Source: Auricularia sp. M13 (Eukaryota > Basidiomycota > Agaricomycetes > Auriculariales > Auriculariaceae). Taken from it: a stretch of 64,000 nt of DNA. How positions within the stretch are numbered: position 1 is the stretch's first letter; each line of letters opens with the position of its first letter. The notes below the pieces were generated by a model, which had not been told where the DNA came from, did not search any database, and saw nothing but the letters and a program-made list of their open reading frames with translations. The stretch covers positions 1,674,001-1,738,000 of the forward strand of contig CM073195.1 of the NCBI GenBank assembly GCA_037042915.1. The letters run 5' to 3'. Of the stretch, positions 22,901 through 34,947 are shown one piece after another. A program made the translations under genes and the position numbers.

Positions 22901-25201
22901 TCATCGCCACCAAGGTCCATATCACTCGTCCAGTCCTCCACAATGGGCTCGACGGTGGACCGCGCAGCCGCGGCGGGCTTGCCGTTCATCGATACCCCAG
23001 GACTACGCGACGGGCGGATCGTACGCGTATTCTCCTCTTCTGCGGGCGCGCGCAGGCCCAGCCCCATCTTCGCTGGTGTCTGCACACTCTCGAGCGACGT
23101 CGAAGGGGCGAGCTTCTTGATGTGCAGCCCGCCGTCGCCCGTAATCTCGAAGTCGTCGTCCCAGTTGTCCGTCTCCTCCTCGGGTACGGTCGCCTGCAGC
23201 ACGCGCGCGGGCGCGACGACGCCGGGCGTGCGCCCCGCCGCGGAGGACGCGCCGTTCGGCACGGGCACGCCGCCCGAGCCGGAGGACAGCGTCGAGCTCG
23301 TCGACAGCGAGGGCACCATCCCCGGCGGGTCCGCAGGCAGCATCAGCGGCGAGTTCACGCCCGCCACGCTGAATGCGCCCAGACTCGGCCGGGAGACACG
23401 CGGAGCGGCGTGCTTGGCCGTTCGTGATGGCGCTACAACAGCACTTGTCAATGAGAGAGCAAGCAAGCAGATGACGGCGCACATTTCAATGCCTCGTTCC
23501 ATTCGCGGACCTTGGACACGGCCTCGTCGTAACCATAGTTGCTCGTGGGCCGCGTCTCGCGCGTGCTGCCCTCGCTGCCCATCTGCTTGCGCGCGCTCAC
23601 CATCCACGGATGCCTGAGCAGCTTTTTCGCGGAAATACGCAGGTTGGGGTCCTTCTGAAAACAATGGTACAAAAAGTCCTTCACGATCGGACTCGCACCG
23701 TCGGGAATGGGCGGGCAGTCATCTTGGACGATGCGGAAGAGCGCAGGCATCGGCTTGAGCTGGTGGTACGGCGGCTGGCCGTCGAGCAGCTCGATGACCA
23801 CGCAGCCGACGCTCCAAATATCGCTCGCCGTCGTCGCGCCGAACTGCTCGATGACCTCAGGCGCCATCCAGTACGGGCTCCCGACGACCTGGCCGTCGTT
23901 CACCCCGGCCGCGGAGGCAACGCCAAAGTCGGCCAGCTTGACGCAGCCGTCCTTGTTGGTCAGGATATTCGCGCCCTTGATGTCGCGGTGGATGACACCC
24001 TGGTCGTGCAGGTAGACGAGCCCCGTGAGCACCTGCGAGATGTAGACGGCAACTAAGTTCTCGGGGAACTTGCCAAAACGTTTGCAGATGTGCGAAAGCG
24101 AGCCGTTTTCGCAGTACCTAGAGAGGATTAGCCTATTATCTCCAAGTCGGGAGCGGGAACGCACTCGAGAATAATATTCAGGAACTCGCGCGTTTTGACA
24201 AAGCCCTTGTACTTGACGATATTCGGGTGCTGACGACAAATGAGCACAAATGAAACGGCTGAGCCGTCGTCTTGCACGCACATTCAGGTTGCGCAACAGG
24301 TCGATTTCGGACTGAAGACTCAGTTAGTAATGCAAATACCAGGAATGCGGGGTACACGCAGTGGCGGAGATGATTGGCAGTGCGAGTTCAGGTAATTAGG
24401 TAGGGAGAGTTCAGGCGGAGAGGTCCCAACCAGGGACGGCCCAGACGTCGCAACCAAACACCGCCCGCCATACACCAGCCAGCCAGGTGCTTGTTGACAG
24501 CAAAGGCGTAGGTCGTCGAAAAAGAGTCAGGAACAGCGAGCGCCGCCCAGAGCGGTCTTGCTGACGGCGTCGACAGCAGCTGGCATAGTGACAGCTGCCA
24601 TTGCGCCACAGCACGCAGTCGGGATTCTCGCCAGCCAGACGCGTCATACACGGGCGCTGGCGGTGCCCGAGCATATGCAAGCGTCGCAATGCGCGGCTGA
24701 GCTGCACAAATTGCGCCAGCTAAATCGTGGTCGCACATATGCAGACGGAGATAGCACGGCGTGCATCCCGACATGGATCGACGGCACCGCATCGAAATAG
24801 AATATTCGACGTGTATGGTAGCTGCGCTGGCACCCAGGCGTGCGTATTGCGCGCGAATGTAGATGGCCACTGCGGTACCCCTGATCGCAATACGCACCAT
24901 AATTTCAGAGAGTTCGGCTTTAGGAATATTGGCCAGCGATATTTGCTTGACAGCCACGGTTTCGCCAGTCGTCCAGTTGAGCGCGCCTACAAATACTGAG
25001 CATGAATAATCTCAGGATAATCCAGCAGCGCGCGTACGGTAGACCTGGCCCGACGCGCCCTTGCCGAGGACATCGCCCAGTTGCTACAAAGCCCCGCAAT
25101 GAACACCAGGATATTCCACGCGTATATAATAAACGCACGTAGTTGGTGAGCTCCTTGTTCGAGCCCGAGCCCGCCGGCGGCGTGGCCACCTTCGTATTCA
25201 T
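19911..25201 (-). CDS. sepH: Cdc7/SepH septation initiation network kinase
   Basis: Fifteen exons in phase encode 1325 aa, close to fungal SepH: 25139-25201, 25038-25083, 24898-24986, 24282-24311, 24165-24229, 23483-24117, 22861-23432, 22421-22789, 22296-22346, 22194-22235, 21794-22135, 21693-21739, 21621-21640, 21468-21570, 19911-21414. The N-terminal kinase has GKGASGQVYRALNW, AVKQI, VIHRDIKGANIL, DFGVAS and GSPYWMAPEVIEQF. A Ser/Pro linker leads to LQLNTRLSNKSW and DPFAEIDEGF, then an ARM-like helical domain (FTSKKFSSE, LTLQMFISCRGLKVLVDLL). Cdc7/SepH/Cdc15 kinases act at the spindle pole body downstream of the Spg1 GTPase to trigger septation. Intron 3 is 586 nt, about ten times the others. 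Confidence 0.93.
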
Positions 25202-25973
25202 CGTTCGTTCTATGGTGGTTGAGAGAAATGATCGTTGGAGTCGTGAATGCGTTCAGAAACAGCTGGTCATCGAGCTGCGCGGCGAGCAGCGGGTAGCAGG
25301 AGCGGGAGATTGCAGTCGTAGGCGCTGCCGTTGCCGTTGGCCGACGCGCGTGGCGGACTTGAACGAAAATGAGAACGGATCGGGCGTCGGACTTTTCTTC
25401 CCGTTCTGGCCGTTCAGCCACTTGTTCTCAGAGTCTCACCAGCCACCAATTTATTCACGACAATGCATTTCTATTCCATCACATAAATTCAGAAAACCAG
25501 TGGGTATGCCAATTTCTCTGAAATTCCAGAGACATAATCATATTACAAGGCCTGGACCAAGGACCCTGGCTCCTCAGTTGTTCAACGCAGTCAATAACAA
25601 GCGGAGACAGCGTAAATTTCCTTCAGAGGCACGTATACTCGTTCATTTACATTGTCGCGCCCTAGGGCAAAGTGATTAGAAGACGCGTGACCAATTGCTG
25701 ACTAATCAGTTGAAATTGACCTTCGAGTGTCGTCTTGGACCCCAAGGCCTCACACGTACGTCCTAAATTGTTTCATGGTCATTTACCTCATATTTTCTCG
25801 CATTCCTCTAGTCTGGATGAGAGATCTTGAGTGTCTATGTATTTAGTTTGCCTCATTGCTAATCCGATTTCCTCCAAGCTCAGGTTGCAAAGTCACTTAC
25901 TTCGTTCAGATACAAAGGCCTTTTTTCGTGTGGTATCGACAGTTTGTGACTATCTACGCAGCTTGGAAGTTAG
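25202..25973. other. upstream region of SepH gene
   Basis: About 770 bp containing the SepH promoter. No gene recognised. Confidence 0.35.
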
Positions 25974-26434
25974 ATGGCGAGGCGGAACGAAGTACCTTTT
26001 AGCTTCCGACCTCGCTCTTCTCCTTCTTCCCTTCCCCGTTCTCTTGGGATGCCACAAGGTCAACGTCCGAAACCACCAAATCTTGGCTCGTGGTCTTCTT
26101 ATGCTTTTGAATCGGCCGACAGCATGTGGACCCTACCGGAGTCTCAGGAGACATAGAAGGCCGCTTCACTTACCCCAGCAAGCCCATCAACGTAACGGCA
26201 CCCGCTCATGGCGATGCCCAACGCCACGTGAGGCCGCCGCGCCTCCAAAAGGCAAAGACGCACAAGAGGGCACCTTCGCCAAACCACTGCCAGTACTTAC
26301 TGGGACCGAGGCGCCTACCGTTGACTCTCCATCATGATTGTTTCTCCCTCGCAAGATCGAAGCGCAACACCAGTACAATGGTATGCACGCCCAGGCCCGC
26401 TTCGGATGTGGATTGGGAGCAACAACCGCCCTGA
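25974..26434 (+). CDS. possible small gene or remnant, unrecognised
   Basis: The ATG at 25974 opens a 60-residue protein-like frame (PFSFRPRSSPSSLPRS, PPNLGSWSSYAFESADSMW) that stops at 26153. A second frame then continues plausibly (DIEGRFTYPSKPINV, RPPRLQKAKTHKRAPSP) to 26434. I found no good GT-AG pair joining them, so this is either a small gene with an intron I missed or a copy with one frameshift near 26145. No known domain. Low confidence; composition rather than homology is the only support. Confidence 0.3.
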
Positions 26435-26519
26435 GGCCTGAACCAAATAAAAGCCACTGAACACGGAGTACATAACAGTGCGTCCCTGATCCATTTCCTT
26501 CCCGCCGTCACACGTCTAC

Positions 26520-28741
26520 ATGAACGTGCCCCGCGCAGGCCATGCCTCCGCCAGCAACAGCACCGGCGTGCAGGTAGTGTACGCTCAGGCCGAGGATGAA
26601 GCTAGGGATATCGGCGACTACTACCGCGGGTTGGCACAAGACATGTCGATGTCGTATCCCAACGATAACAATCCCTCGTTGCCAACACCAGGACCGTCGC
26701 GTCTGCCTGACGCACCTCCTATGCATACACACGCACCATATCTGTCTCCCCCCCTCCAAAATGCCTACCCTTACCCTCCACCACCGCCAAGTCCACCGCT
26801 CCTAACCCCCAGCCGCGACGACCGCGCAGAACTGGCACGCGCAGCCGCCCTCGCGCGCCGCATCAGTGCTCGGCGCGCAGACGACGCTGGGTACTCCTAC
26901 CCTGGCCCTCCGCCAGCAGCGCCAGCGGAAAGCGGGCCCTCGCAACTACGTCGCCCCGTCGGCTCACGCTGGGGATTTCTGCCCGGCGCAAACGTTGCGG
27001 GCGCTCATGTGTGGGATCACGAGGCTGGCGTTGTCGTCGGAGCGGGTGTGGGCCTTAGTAACGAGTCGAGCCCGCAGCGCGCCTCGTTACCCGTGACACC
27101 CATCATGTCGGTGGATGCGCGCTCTGGCACAGGCAGAAGATATTCAGAAGCAGTGTGGGAATATCCTCCGAGCGGCTGGTATTCCCACCGTCCCGAACAA
27201 GGAAATCAAAGTCAGGCTGCAGTTCAGAACTTTGGTCCGCGCGACCCCCAGCGGCATCCCGATGCCGACACCGCAGCAACTGTGAGTGTTCGCTGATCTT
27301 ATGTACTACAATCGATGGCACGCTGATTCACCTCTTAAATACTTCACATTTATTATAGGCTCAGGCTCATTGGCTCGGACGCCGACACACACCTCATGAC
27401 AATGACTATGGCTCTGGAATGCGGATACGCCCTGCTGCTCCTGCTCCGAGTCGCGGTGCCCATGGTGCCCCTAGTTCCCATATCCCACAAACTTTCAGCC
27501 CTCCTAGTCCCTATCGTCACAAGCCCGCATGGGGTCATCGGCCGCTCTGGAGAGTCGCCGAATCCTCTGCGAACGTCAACAGTCCAGCAACACATCCAAA
27601 ATGCGCCGACTCTCTGAATTCCGCTCCCAACATCCCGCGGGCCGCGCCTGACGCCCATCTGCTTAGTGATCGAGATGTTAATGGACACGTTACCATCGGT
27701 CGTGTCCGCAACCGCGCACCTGTCAGTCTGCTGCGCGATGCGAAGGACGCGCACGCAGACGCTGGCGTTCCTGCTAGTGAACATTCACCCAGTGGCTCGC
27801 CGCATCTGTCTGTTGTTACTGCTCTTCCTCTCGCTGATTCCTCGTCCACGGATCCCGTGACCAGCCGTCCTGCACGCCGTCTGCTTCGTGTCCCTACCAG
27901 TGCGGTGCGTATGAACCTGCTAGACTTGGACGAACCCGCCAAGGACGCTGGCGTACTGTACGGACGGGACGGGCTATGCACGGAATCTGAGCGGCGCACG
28001 CTGTACGAGTTTGAAAGGCTGATGCTTCAACGTGGGCTCGTCGGTGTCTTTGCATTGCGCAGCTTTCGGAAGCGCATTCCAGGTGAAGATCTTGACGGCG
28101 ATGGTGACTCGGGCACGGAGTACTGTTGGCGCTGGCGCTGTACACTGAGCGTTGTCGAGCCTTATCCGTCCAAAAAGTGGGTACTACCCGGCGCGCAGGT
28201 CGTCCGGGGCACGCGGTGTGAGGCGAAGGCTGCTGCGGCTGCGAAGGCTCTTGCGGCGTTGGAAGCGCAAGCCCGGGATCACAGTCTGTTATCGACTACG
28301 ACGACATCATGCGCTCCCGCCCCCATCCCCGCGCTCCATTCTGCTACGTCTCTGCCCCGAGCTACCCGTTCTGAATCAGATCTCGCCGACATGCAGGTCG
28401 ACGAGGTGCTCTATGATGATTATGACGCCGTTCCAGTTGCTGAAGCTGCTCCTCCCGTCATCCGAGTCCTGGACAGCCACGAAGCCGATATGGAGCCTCA
28501 ATCTGGAAGCGTAGACTTTGACATGGGTTCAATCGGCGTACATACTCCCAGTCATGGCAGTCTGACGCCCTTTGAGCATAATGCTAGCGATTTGGACTTG
28601 GATCTTCTGGGCTTTGGATCTGCTTGGTTCCCGGAGCGCAGTGTCAGCGCAAATGGCGAACGCCTGCGCTGGATTGGTGAGGCCCGGCCAGTCAGCCCCT
28701 TCTTGGACACTGGGACTGTGATCCGGGCTGCGAGCCGGTAG
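26520..28741 (+). CDS. dsRBD-like protein A
   Basis: Two exons (26520-27281, 27359-28741; phase 0) encode 714 aa. The N-terminal 400 residues are Pro/Ser-rich and include SRWGFLPGANVAGAHVW (about 155-171). A compact domain at about 490-580 reads RTLYEFERLMLQRGLVGVFA, then WRCTLSVVEPYPSKKW and VVRGTRCEAKAAAAAKALAA, an alpha-beta-beta-beta-alpha order like a double-stranded RNA-binding domain, including the closing alanine-rich helix. The C-terminal tail has RSVSANGERLRWIGE. A paralogue at 55740-58068 shares all three blocks. Role unknown; RNA binding is inferred from fold only. An AAATAAAAG box lies about 70 bp before the ATG. Confidence 0.72.
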
Positions 28742-29380
28742 GGTCAGTGGATACTTATGGACTGTCCTCAGGTTGTATAATGTTCATTGCTACTTTGGTC
28801 GGTACAGACTAATATGTACAACCTAAAATGTCGCAGTAGCTTTTCCCCGAAAAGTATCGAATACTCGTGTATACTCGCATATCTGTATTTGGGAAGAGAA
28901 ATCGATCGATGGGGCGCAAAGTGCCTCAACTTGATCTTCGCTTCCCCAGTGCCCCATTTGCGCCTCACAAAATCGCACTCCGCTTCGTGGTCTTGCCTCA
29001 CTTCCCGCAACGGCCTTTGATGCTTTCTTCATTGGTTGCTGGTACCGTACTGCTGAGCTGCAGCTCACGCCGCCGCCGCGGTCGTTGGCGGCCGTTAATA
29101 CGAACACTCACGACCACGGGACTCGCACGGCGCGACGTTTGTCCGCAATACTCGTCGACGCGTTCTGCATTGAGCACAGGCATTACCCACTGTGCATTGT
29201 TTCATTCGAAATGCCTGGCTATCTTGTCGCGAGCTGCGGTGCGCTTAGTCGCCGCGACGCACACACCCACGGCCCAAGGAACGCTGAAAATTGTGCTGTA
29301 CAGTAGCATTATTACACCCTCCATGCTCCTACACTGATCTATCTCAGCAGCAGTAAATACTCAAGCCATAACGATAGCGT
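28742..29380. other. convergent intergenic region
   Basis: About 640 bp between the stops of dsRBD-like gene A and the ABHD12-like gene. Only short overlapping frames; nothing supported. Confidence 0.4.
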
Positions 29381-30847
29381 CTACGACGACGACAAGGCCG
29401 GGATACTCCTGTCGATGCCCAGCTTAGCGCCGACAAAGTCGACGACTCCCTCGCTCAGGAGGACCTCATTATGGCGTCCACTGACAGGCAACAGCAGCGA
29501 CACGTTCCCCAAGTTCCCAGGCCGCTCGAACCGCTGCACGCTAGCGAACACCGCGTCCTCCGCGTGCACGACGAGCGCGCGCTCCTTCTTGCGCGTATCG
29601 GCAAGGCGATGCAGCTGGCGCACCTGCTCGCTCGAGAGCCCAATTCCCAGCGCGGGCGAGAGCTCGGGCGGGATGGGCGTGAGACGGCTCTCGAGCAGCT
29701 TGTTGAAGAGCGCGATCGACTGCGTGTGCGGGATGTCCGAGTCGTCGAGCGCGTGCACGAGCGTGATCGGCGCACGCACCCGCTACAGAAGGTGAGAAGT
29801 GGGATCAGCGTGCGGCTGCGTTTCAGGAAGCCGTTGACGTACAGGCAGGGCCGTTGCAGAGTCGAAATGCGTTTCGAGGAACATGAATAGGAGCTCTGCC
29901 GATTAGGTTAGCCTGCTGATAATGGTACGGGCTACCGACTGGCTGCACTGACTGGTGATGTAGGGTATGGCCTTGAGAGGAGCGAGTAGTGGTACGAAGC
30001 CGAACATCTGGTATTCCTCCAGCATGAGCGGGAACGACTGGAAGCTGGCGATCATTACGACGCCGCGCGGGTCGACTCCTACGAAATTCGGTTACCCATA
30101 GCATAGCATCCAAGAGTGCGCGCACCTTCGTCCGCCAGCTGCGCCGCTAGCCCCGCGACAACGCCCGTTCCCAGGCTCTGGCCCATGAGCACGATATCCT
30201 GCGGCCGCGCGCCGCGTTCAACAAGCCAGTCCCAAGCCGCCCGCGCATCGGTGATCAACCCCTGCTCGCTCGGCACGCCTTGCGAGTCCGCGAAGCCGCG
30301 ATAGTCGACCGCGAGCACGTTGGCGCGCAGCCGGCTGGTGTACATGCCGTACACGCGCGGGCGAAAGACGGCGGCGCGCGTCCCGGCGTTGCCATGGAAG
30401 AACACAATTGTCGGGTGCGTCTGCACTGCCGCGCGCACTGCTGCGTCGTCCAAAGCGCGCGGCGGGAGCGTGTACGACGCGTCTGCGAGCACGAACCATG
30501 CGCCAAGCCGCAATCCGTCCGACGTTGTCAGGCCGACGTCCAGCGCGCGGTAGGCTGCAGAGCGGCATTAGCGACGTATATAGCCGCCTGAAACACGCAG
30601 TGCGCACGCGCAAGACCATACAGGTGCGGCTTGTCGAGCTGAGCGCCGAACGGGATGCGTATAGCATGCAGGTAAATTGCACTGGTTGCAGCTTGTTATC
30701 GGTCGCGCTGCATATTGAATGTTGCTTCGCTTACTGTCGCTGGACGCTCGGGAACGCTAGCAGCACCAGAACCGAGGCGTAGAACCCGCCGAAATAGAGC
30801 AGCAGCCTGTGCGCGCGGGCGAGGAAGCCAAGGTTCGGGTCCGCCAT
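29381..30847 (-). CDS. ABHD12/BEM46-like alpha/beta hydrolase
   Basis: Six exons (30735-30847, 30608-30681, 30126-30554, 29953-30078, 29843-29895, 29381-29782) encode 398 aa. A single N-terminal membrane anchor (LLLYFGGFYASVLVLLAF) precedes YLHAIRIPFGAQLDKP, as in ABHD12. The hydrolase core shows FFHGNAGTRA, AVDYRGFADSQG, the nucleophile elbow MGQSLGTG, the acid in LVHALDDSDIPH and the base in VSGRHNEVLL. ABHD12-type enzymes hydrolyse lysophospholipids or monoacylglycerols at membranes; substrate choice is not visible here. It diverges from the DUF6699-like gene at 31231 across a 380-bp promoter region. Confidence 0.88.
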
Positions 30848-31171
30848 GCTTTCGCGCTCGGCAACCTGCGCTGGTGCAAATGCCGTTTCAGACAGCCATT
30901 TGGCCCCGCGATTCGCAGCTCAATCAACAGGCGTCTCACGAGCCCGGCCGCACGGCCTTCATTTCTTGCGCGTGACGTGGGGGAGTGCCAAAGCGCTGCA
31001 CTGTCAATGTCATTTGTGCACAGTCGCTGCACCTTCTTCTCGGCGGCTGCGATTGCGACGGCGGCAGCGAAGCCACGGCATAGAAGCACGGGCCACAGTC
31101 CGACTTGGACGTCGAGCGTGCACGGCCCGGAATGAGCAGGAGAACGCGTTTCACTAGCAATCATACGGTGA

Positions 31172-31178
31172 TATATAA
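31172..31178 (+). promoter_or_regulatory. TATA box of DUF6699-like gene 5
   Basis: TATATAA, 53-59 bp before the ATG at 31231. Confidence 0.55.
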
Positions 31179-31230
31179 CCCCGCGCTGGCCGTCCTTGTC
31201 CCACTCATGTCTGAGCCTTGTCGTTGAGCC

Positions 31231-31732
31231 ATGGCTACGGGGAACTTCACCTACCCGCCCACGCCGCGCCTGCGCACCGTGCCCTTGCCTCCACTGGATG
31301 GGCGAGCAGATCATTCGGGTGCGTCTCGCTGCTGTGTCGCTGCGCGCAAACTCAAACTCAATCACTCAATTCGTAGGTGCACACGCGTTCTGCTTGCACA
31401 GTCTGCTCAGCTCTGGCCAACTTGTCTACGACGCGTCGACCAGGCGCTTCAGCACCGCAGCGCGCGCCCAGTCCATGGGGAAAAGCACCCTCGACGCGGT
31501 CGCAACGCACCCTGCGCTGCACACGCTTCGTCTTCGCTTCGCGCGCTTTCCACGCGAATGGGCCGTGACGGTCGCTGCACCGGGCGGGAACCCGATCACC
31601 GTTGCGCATATCCTACACGTGCTTCCGCAGGCCAGAGCACTCGCACACGGGACGTGGACCGTCCGTCTGGAATATATGGCGGGAGAGGACTTTGTCGTCT
31701 TTCTCGCGCCTACGTCCCTGACGTCGCCATGA
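31231..31732 (+). CDS. DUF6699-like protein 5
   Basis: Exons 31231-31318 and 31377-31732 (phase-1 intron of 58 nt) encode 147 aa, the shortest member. Exon 1 holds the leader motif TPRLRTVPLPPLDG. Exon 2 begins GAHAFCLHSLLSSGQLVYDA and continues with ATHPALHTLRLRFARFPREW, AVTVAAP, ITVAHILHVLPQA and the terminus EDFVVFLAPTS. The ATHPAL and REW-x-V-T-V blocks are the clearest match in this window to the DUF6699 consensus. Function unknown. Confidence 0.75.
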
Positions 31733-32714
31733 ATCTGAACGAACGCCTCGAATGTTACGATACTGTCCAACATAATTGTCCGCCGTATCGTACGGAATAG
31801 GGTCTAATCTGTGTACAATACGACTGCCATGGTTTACTGTAGTTCCCAAGAGAATATGACAGCGGGATAGACTCGCGACACCATGATTGTCAGCTGTGTC
31901 CGCCACAGGCAGTGAGACCCTGCAATGCTGAGGGTTCTTGCCTTCTCTGCCGGTGTCAGTGGCGGGAAGCGGTGTAACTTTATCAGTGAGCAGCAGCAGC
32001 AAACATTCTCATCTTGCCGGGGCCTTCCCTTTCGGGATTGACGCTGTGGCAATCCCGCATGGCGGCTGACAGTTGAAACTAGGGAGAAGACAGAGAAGCT
32101 GCTAAAATACAACGACTGGCTTCGGAATGGCTTCTTGGGAGAAGGTCAGTGGTGGCAGTCCTCCCTGGGCCAGCCCTCCAAGCTGCGCCCGGAGCGGAGC
32201 CGAAGATAGGAAGTCTGCACTCTCCGGCTTGGAGAAGCACCAGCTGCAACGACAATAAGATGATGTTATCTGTTGCGTTTTGGACCGTGCAGGACTCGCC
32301 TGTATCTACTATCAACGTGCAGCTGCACTGGCAGCTGCAATACAGTTGTAAGTATATTGCTTCGATGTAAATTTCACTGCATGGATTTCAAGTTTGGCTT
32401 ATAGTTACAGTAACGCCAGGAGGACATTGGTTACTTAGCAAGTACACGGATATCACGCGTTTCCGTGTCGATTGAGCACTCCGCGGCATCATCACGGATA
32501 TTCCCGAAGTGCCACTTGTTCCAGCTCTGCCATCTCCTCCGCTGCAGTTTCGGAGATAAACTGCTGCATCCGTGCGCCACGTTGTAAATTTACTGACCCC
32601 GCGGAACGGAGGATCTTACTTCGATTTGCGGCACTCATCTCGGTCGCACGCGATAAGGGGTCAGTTAGTCTCCTTCGCAGACTTTGAAGTTCGAAGATAA
32701 TCGTTCGAATTAAA

Positions 32715-33013
32715 GTCTGCATCAATACGCGCCCCCCTGATAGAGAGCCCCCAATTCGGAGGCAATCGCTGATCCGCCCTGATCCGTGACCGGCGCTTAC
32801 TTCGTTGGGACGCTCGTATGCCTTGTAGAGAAGTCCCAATACTTCAGGCGAGCAGCATAACATGAGAGGAGTTGCGATCCCTCTATCATTCCCGCTTGAG
32901 CTGAAGGAGAGACTTTCTTTTGTCTACTCTGACACGACGCGTCTGGATCACGTGCATCACGGCCCCAGCCGAATTGGGGGCTCTCTATTAGGCAGGTGTG
33001 ATTTGATACAGAC
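32715..33013. repeat. 299-bp inverted-repeat element (MITE-like)
   Basis: Arms 32715-32759 and 32969-33013 are 45 bp each and complementary at 37 positions. The inner 23 bp match at 22 (CTGATAGAGAGCCCCCAATT at the left). The 209-bp centre has no coding capacity. Five of the eight differences are C-T/G-A transitions. It looks like a miniature non-autonomous DNA element, but its parent family and target duplication were not identified. Its ends differ from those of the Harbinger-like element at 15137. Confidence 0.6.
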
Positions 33014-33942
33014 TAGGGGTCAGTGGGCGCGCGATGCCTCCCTGCAATTCATTCCTCGTCCCCGACGATAGTCGCTTTGGTAATCACCGGATTTGGTCGA
33101 TGGCACCATTCTGGCACGTGACTCGACTCGGACGGCCAAGAGCCTGAATTTTGGACCTCAGACATGAGCATAACACGCTGGGTGTGCACGCCAGAGAGGG
33201 GGCATTCAGAGGAGGAGACGACCTCTTTTGCAGTCAGGTGTGTGCGGCTTGCCACACCATTGGTCGCAGGACGGCGGTGGCGTGGGTGCTTCAGTATCTG
33301 ATTTGCAACCTGAGGGCATCGGGCCGGACATCCCCGCACGCTGCACAGAGCCACGGCTCGTGGACCAGCTACTGCAGGGTCGTCCCTCCTTCCTTCCCTC
33401 CTTCCTTGATATCGTCAATGAAAGCGCGCCCTTGGCATCGTATGAGTCATTGCCGCTGCAGAAACCATATGTACTCGTTGCACCGCAACTACGAACTAGC
33501 CGGGGACGCTTTATCAAGGCAACAGGAGCTATGAATATGACAATACTAGAGACACCCCTCTATGATGGACGTGTGAGCGCAACGTATGGTACGGCCTTAG
33601 CATGTGTCCGGCGGCCTGCTTCTGTTAACGCCGAAACTGGATAATTGTCATCGTGGCGCGTGCCAGTCCTGCCCTGTCAGTGCATGCTTCTCGCAGGCCT
33701 TCAATACATGGAGTCCAGGGCTGCACAGAGTCCCGGGGGTCGTCGCAGCATCACTCTGGCCGAAAGCGTCATCCGGTCATTGACCTCCAAGACCGAAGGC
33801 GCACATTGGCAATATTCTCCCGCCCGCCAACACCCCCGTCACGTGGTTCCCGGGGGCCATGGGCCGCACGGGGATGGCCGCTGAGTGCAAGCATACCGAA
33901 TGGTATTCGCAGCCTGAGGCGCGTTGGTTCCGTGGCTGCCAG

Positions 33943-33949
33943 TATATAT
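33943..33949 (+). promoter_or_regulatory. TATA box of DUF6699-like gene 6
   Basis: TATATAT, 49-55 bp before the ATG at 33998. Confidence 0.55.
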
Positions 33950-33997
33950 GTGGGACCGCTGGGCAAGCCAGCGCGCCCTCCAGAGTACCTTTGCTCA

Positions 33998-34632
33998 ATG
34001 GCTCCAAACGGCTCAGCTCACAGTTTCTCTGGACATCATACTCCTCCAGTAACTACTGCCGGCTGGGCCGGCGTCGCTGCACGTCACACGTCTCCCCCAG
34101 AGACGCCGCGACTTCGCACCATACCCCTCCCTCTTGCCGCACCGCCTGGTGCGTCTATTTAACCCACTGTGAAGATAATATGTGATTTCTCATCCCATGC
34201 CACACAACTTCAGTCGTCAACACGCATTTCCTGCTGGCGGGAGGCGCAATGAACTACGACGTGACTCTGCCGCCCAGTAGCGCCCGTATCGCGTCCCGAG
34301 GCGGGCACGTGGGAATCAGCGCAGATATGCTGGACCTGCCGGCAACTGATCCGGCCTGGAGTCGCGCTACGATCCAGTTCAGCGGTTGCCCGCGCGACTG
34401 GGACGTCACGATCGAGCGCGCGAGCGGAGTGACCATCGGGGACGTGCTTGCCGCGGTGAGGCAAGCACTGACGACAGTGCACGCGGGGAATCCCAGTGCC
34501 TCTCACTGGCAGAATGCTCACGGGCATGGACTGCCTGCTGGTGTGAGAAGAATCGATCGTTTGGGTGGTGTGCGGCACTTGCTCAGCATCGAAACTTCTA
34601 TCGAATGTTGTCTTGTTGTGAGATTGCACTAG
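33998..34632 (+). CDS. DUF6699-like protein 6
   Basis: Exons 33998-34148 and 34214-34632 (phase-1 intron of 65 nt) encode 189 aa. The leader SAHSFSGHHTPP closely matches that of protein 1 (SAHTFSGHRSPH) and ends TPRLRTIPLPLAAPPG. Exon 2 starts VVNTHFLLAGGAMNYDVTLP and contains ISADMLDLPATDPAW, CPRDWDVTIERASG, VTIGDVLAAVRQALTT and the terminus LVVRLH. It is the closest paralogue of proteins 1 and 2 although it lies 24-29 kb away on the other strand, pointing to a fairly recent duplication with relocation. Confidence 0.78.
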
Positions 34633-34947
34633 TACTGAGCCTCAGAATACAGACACTAGATACATACTGTTACAGTAGGGTAATACGTGGGAAACGTTGT
34701 ACGGATGCTGCCAGTGGAAATTTACATGTGTACAATACGTCCGGACCTTTGTTTACGCCTAGAGCGCTGAAAACATGAGGATTCGGAATCATTTGGCTGT
34801 TTTAACCGGCGCTCAGCGAGGGACCAGGCAGCGATTCGAAATGTGGCACAGGTGGGAAACAGCAAGGTCGGCAGACGCCGGTATTACGTTCTCGGTCTTT
34901 CCGTTCCCGCCACCGCAAGTTTCAGCACACGCCGCTCGCTACTCACA

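Larger units (their letters stand above)
31733..33997. other. long intergenic region
   Basis: About 2.3 kb between two DUF6699-like genes. It contains the inverted-repeat element at 32715-33013; no gene was recognised. Confidence 0.4.
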
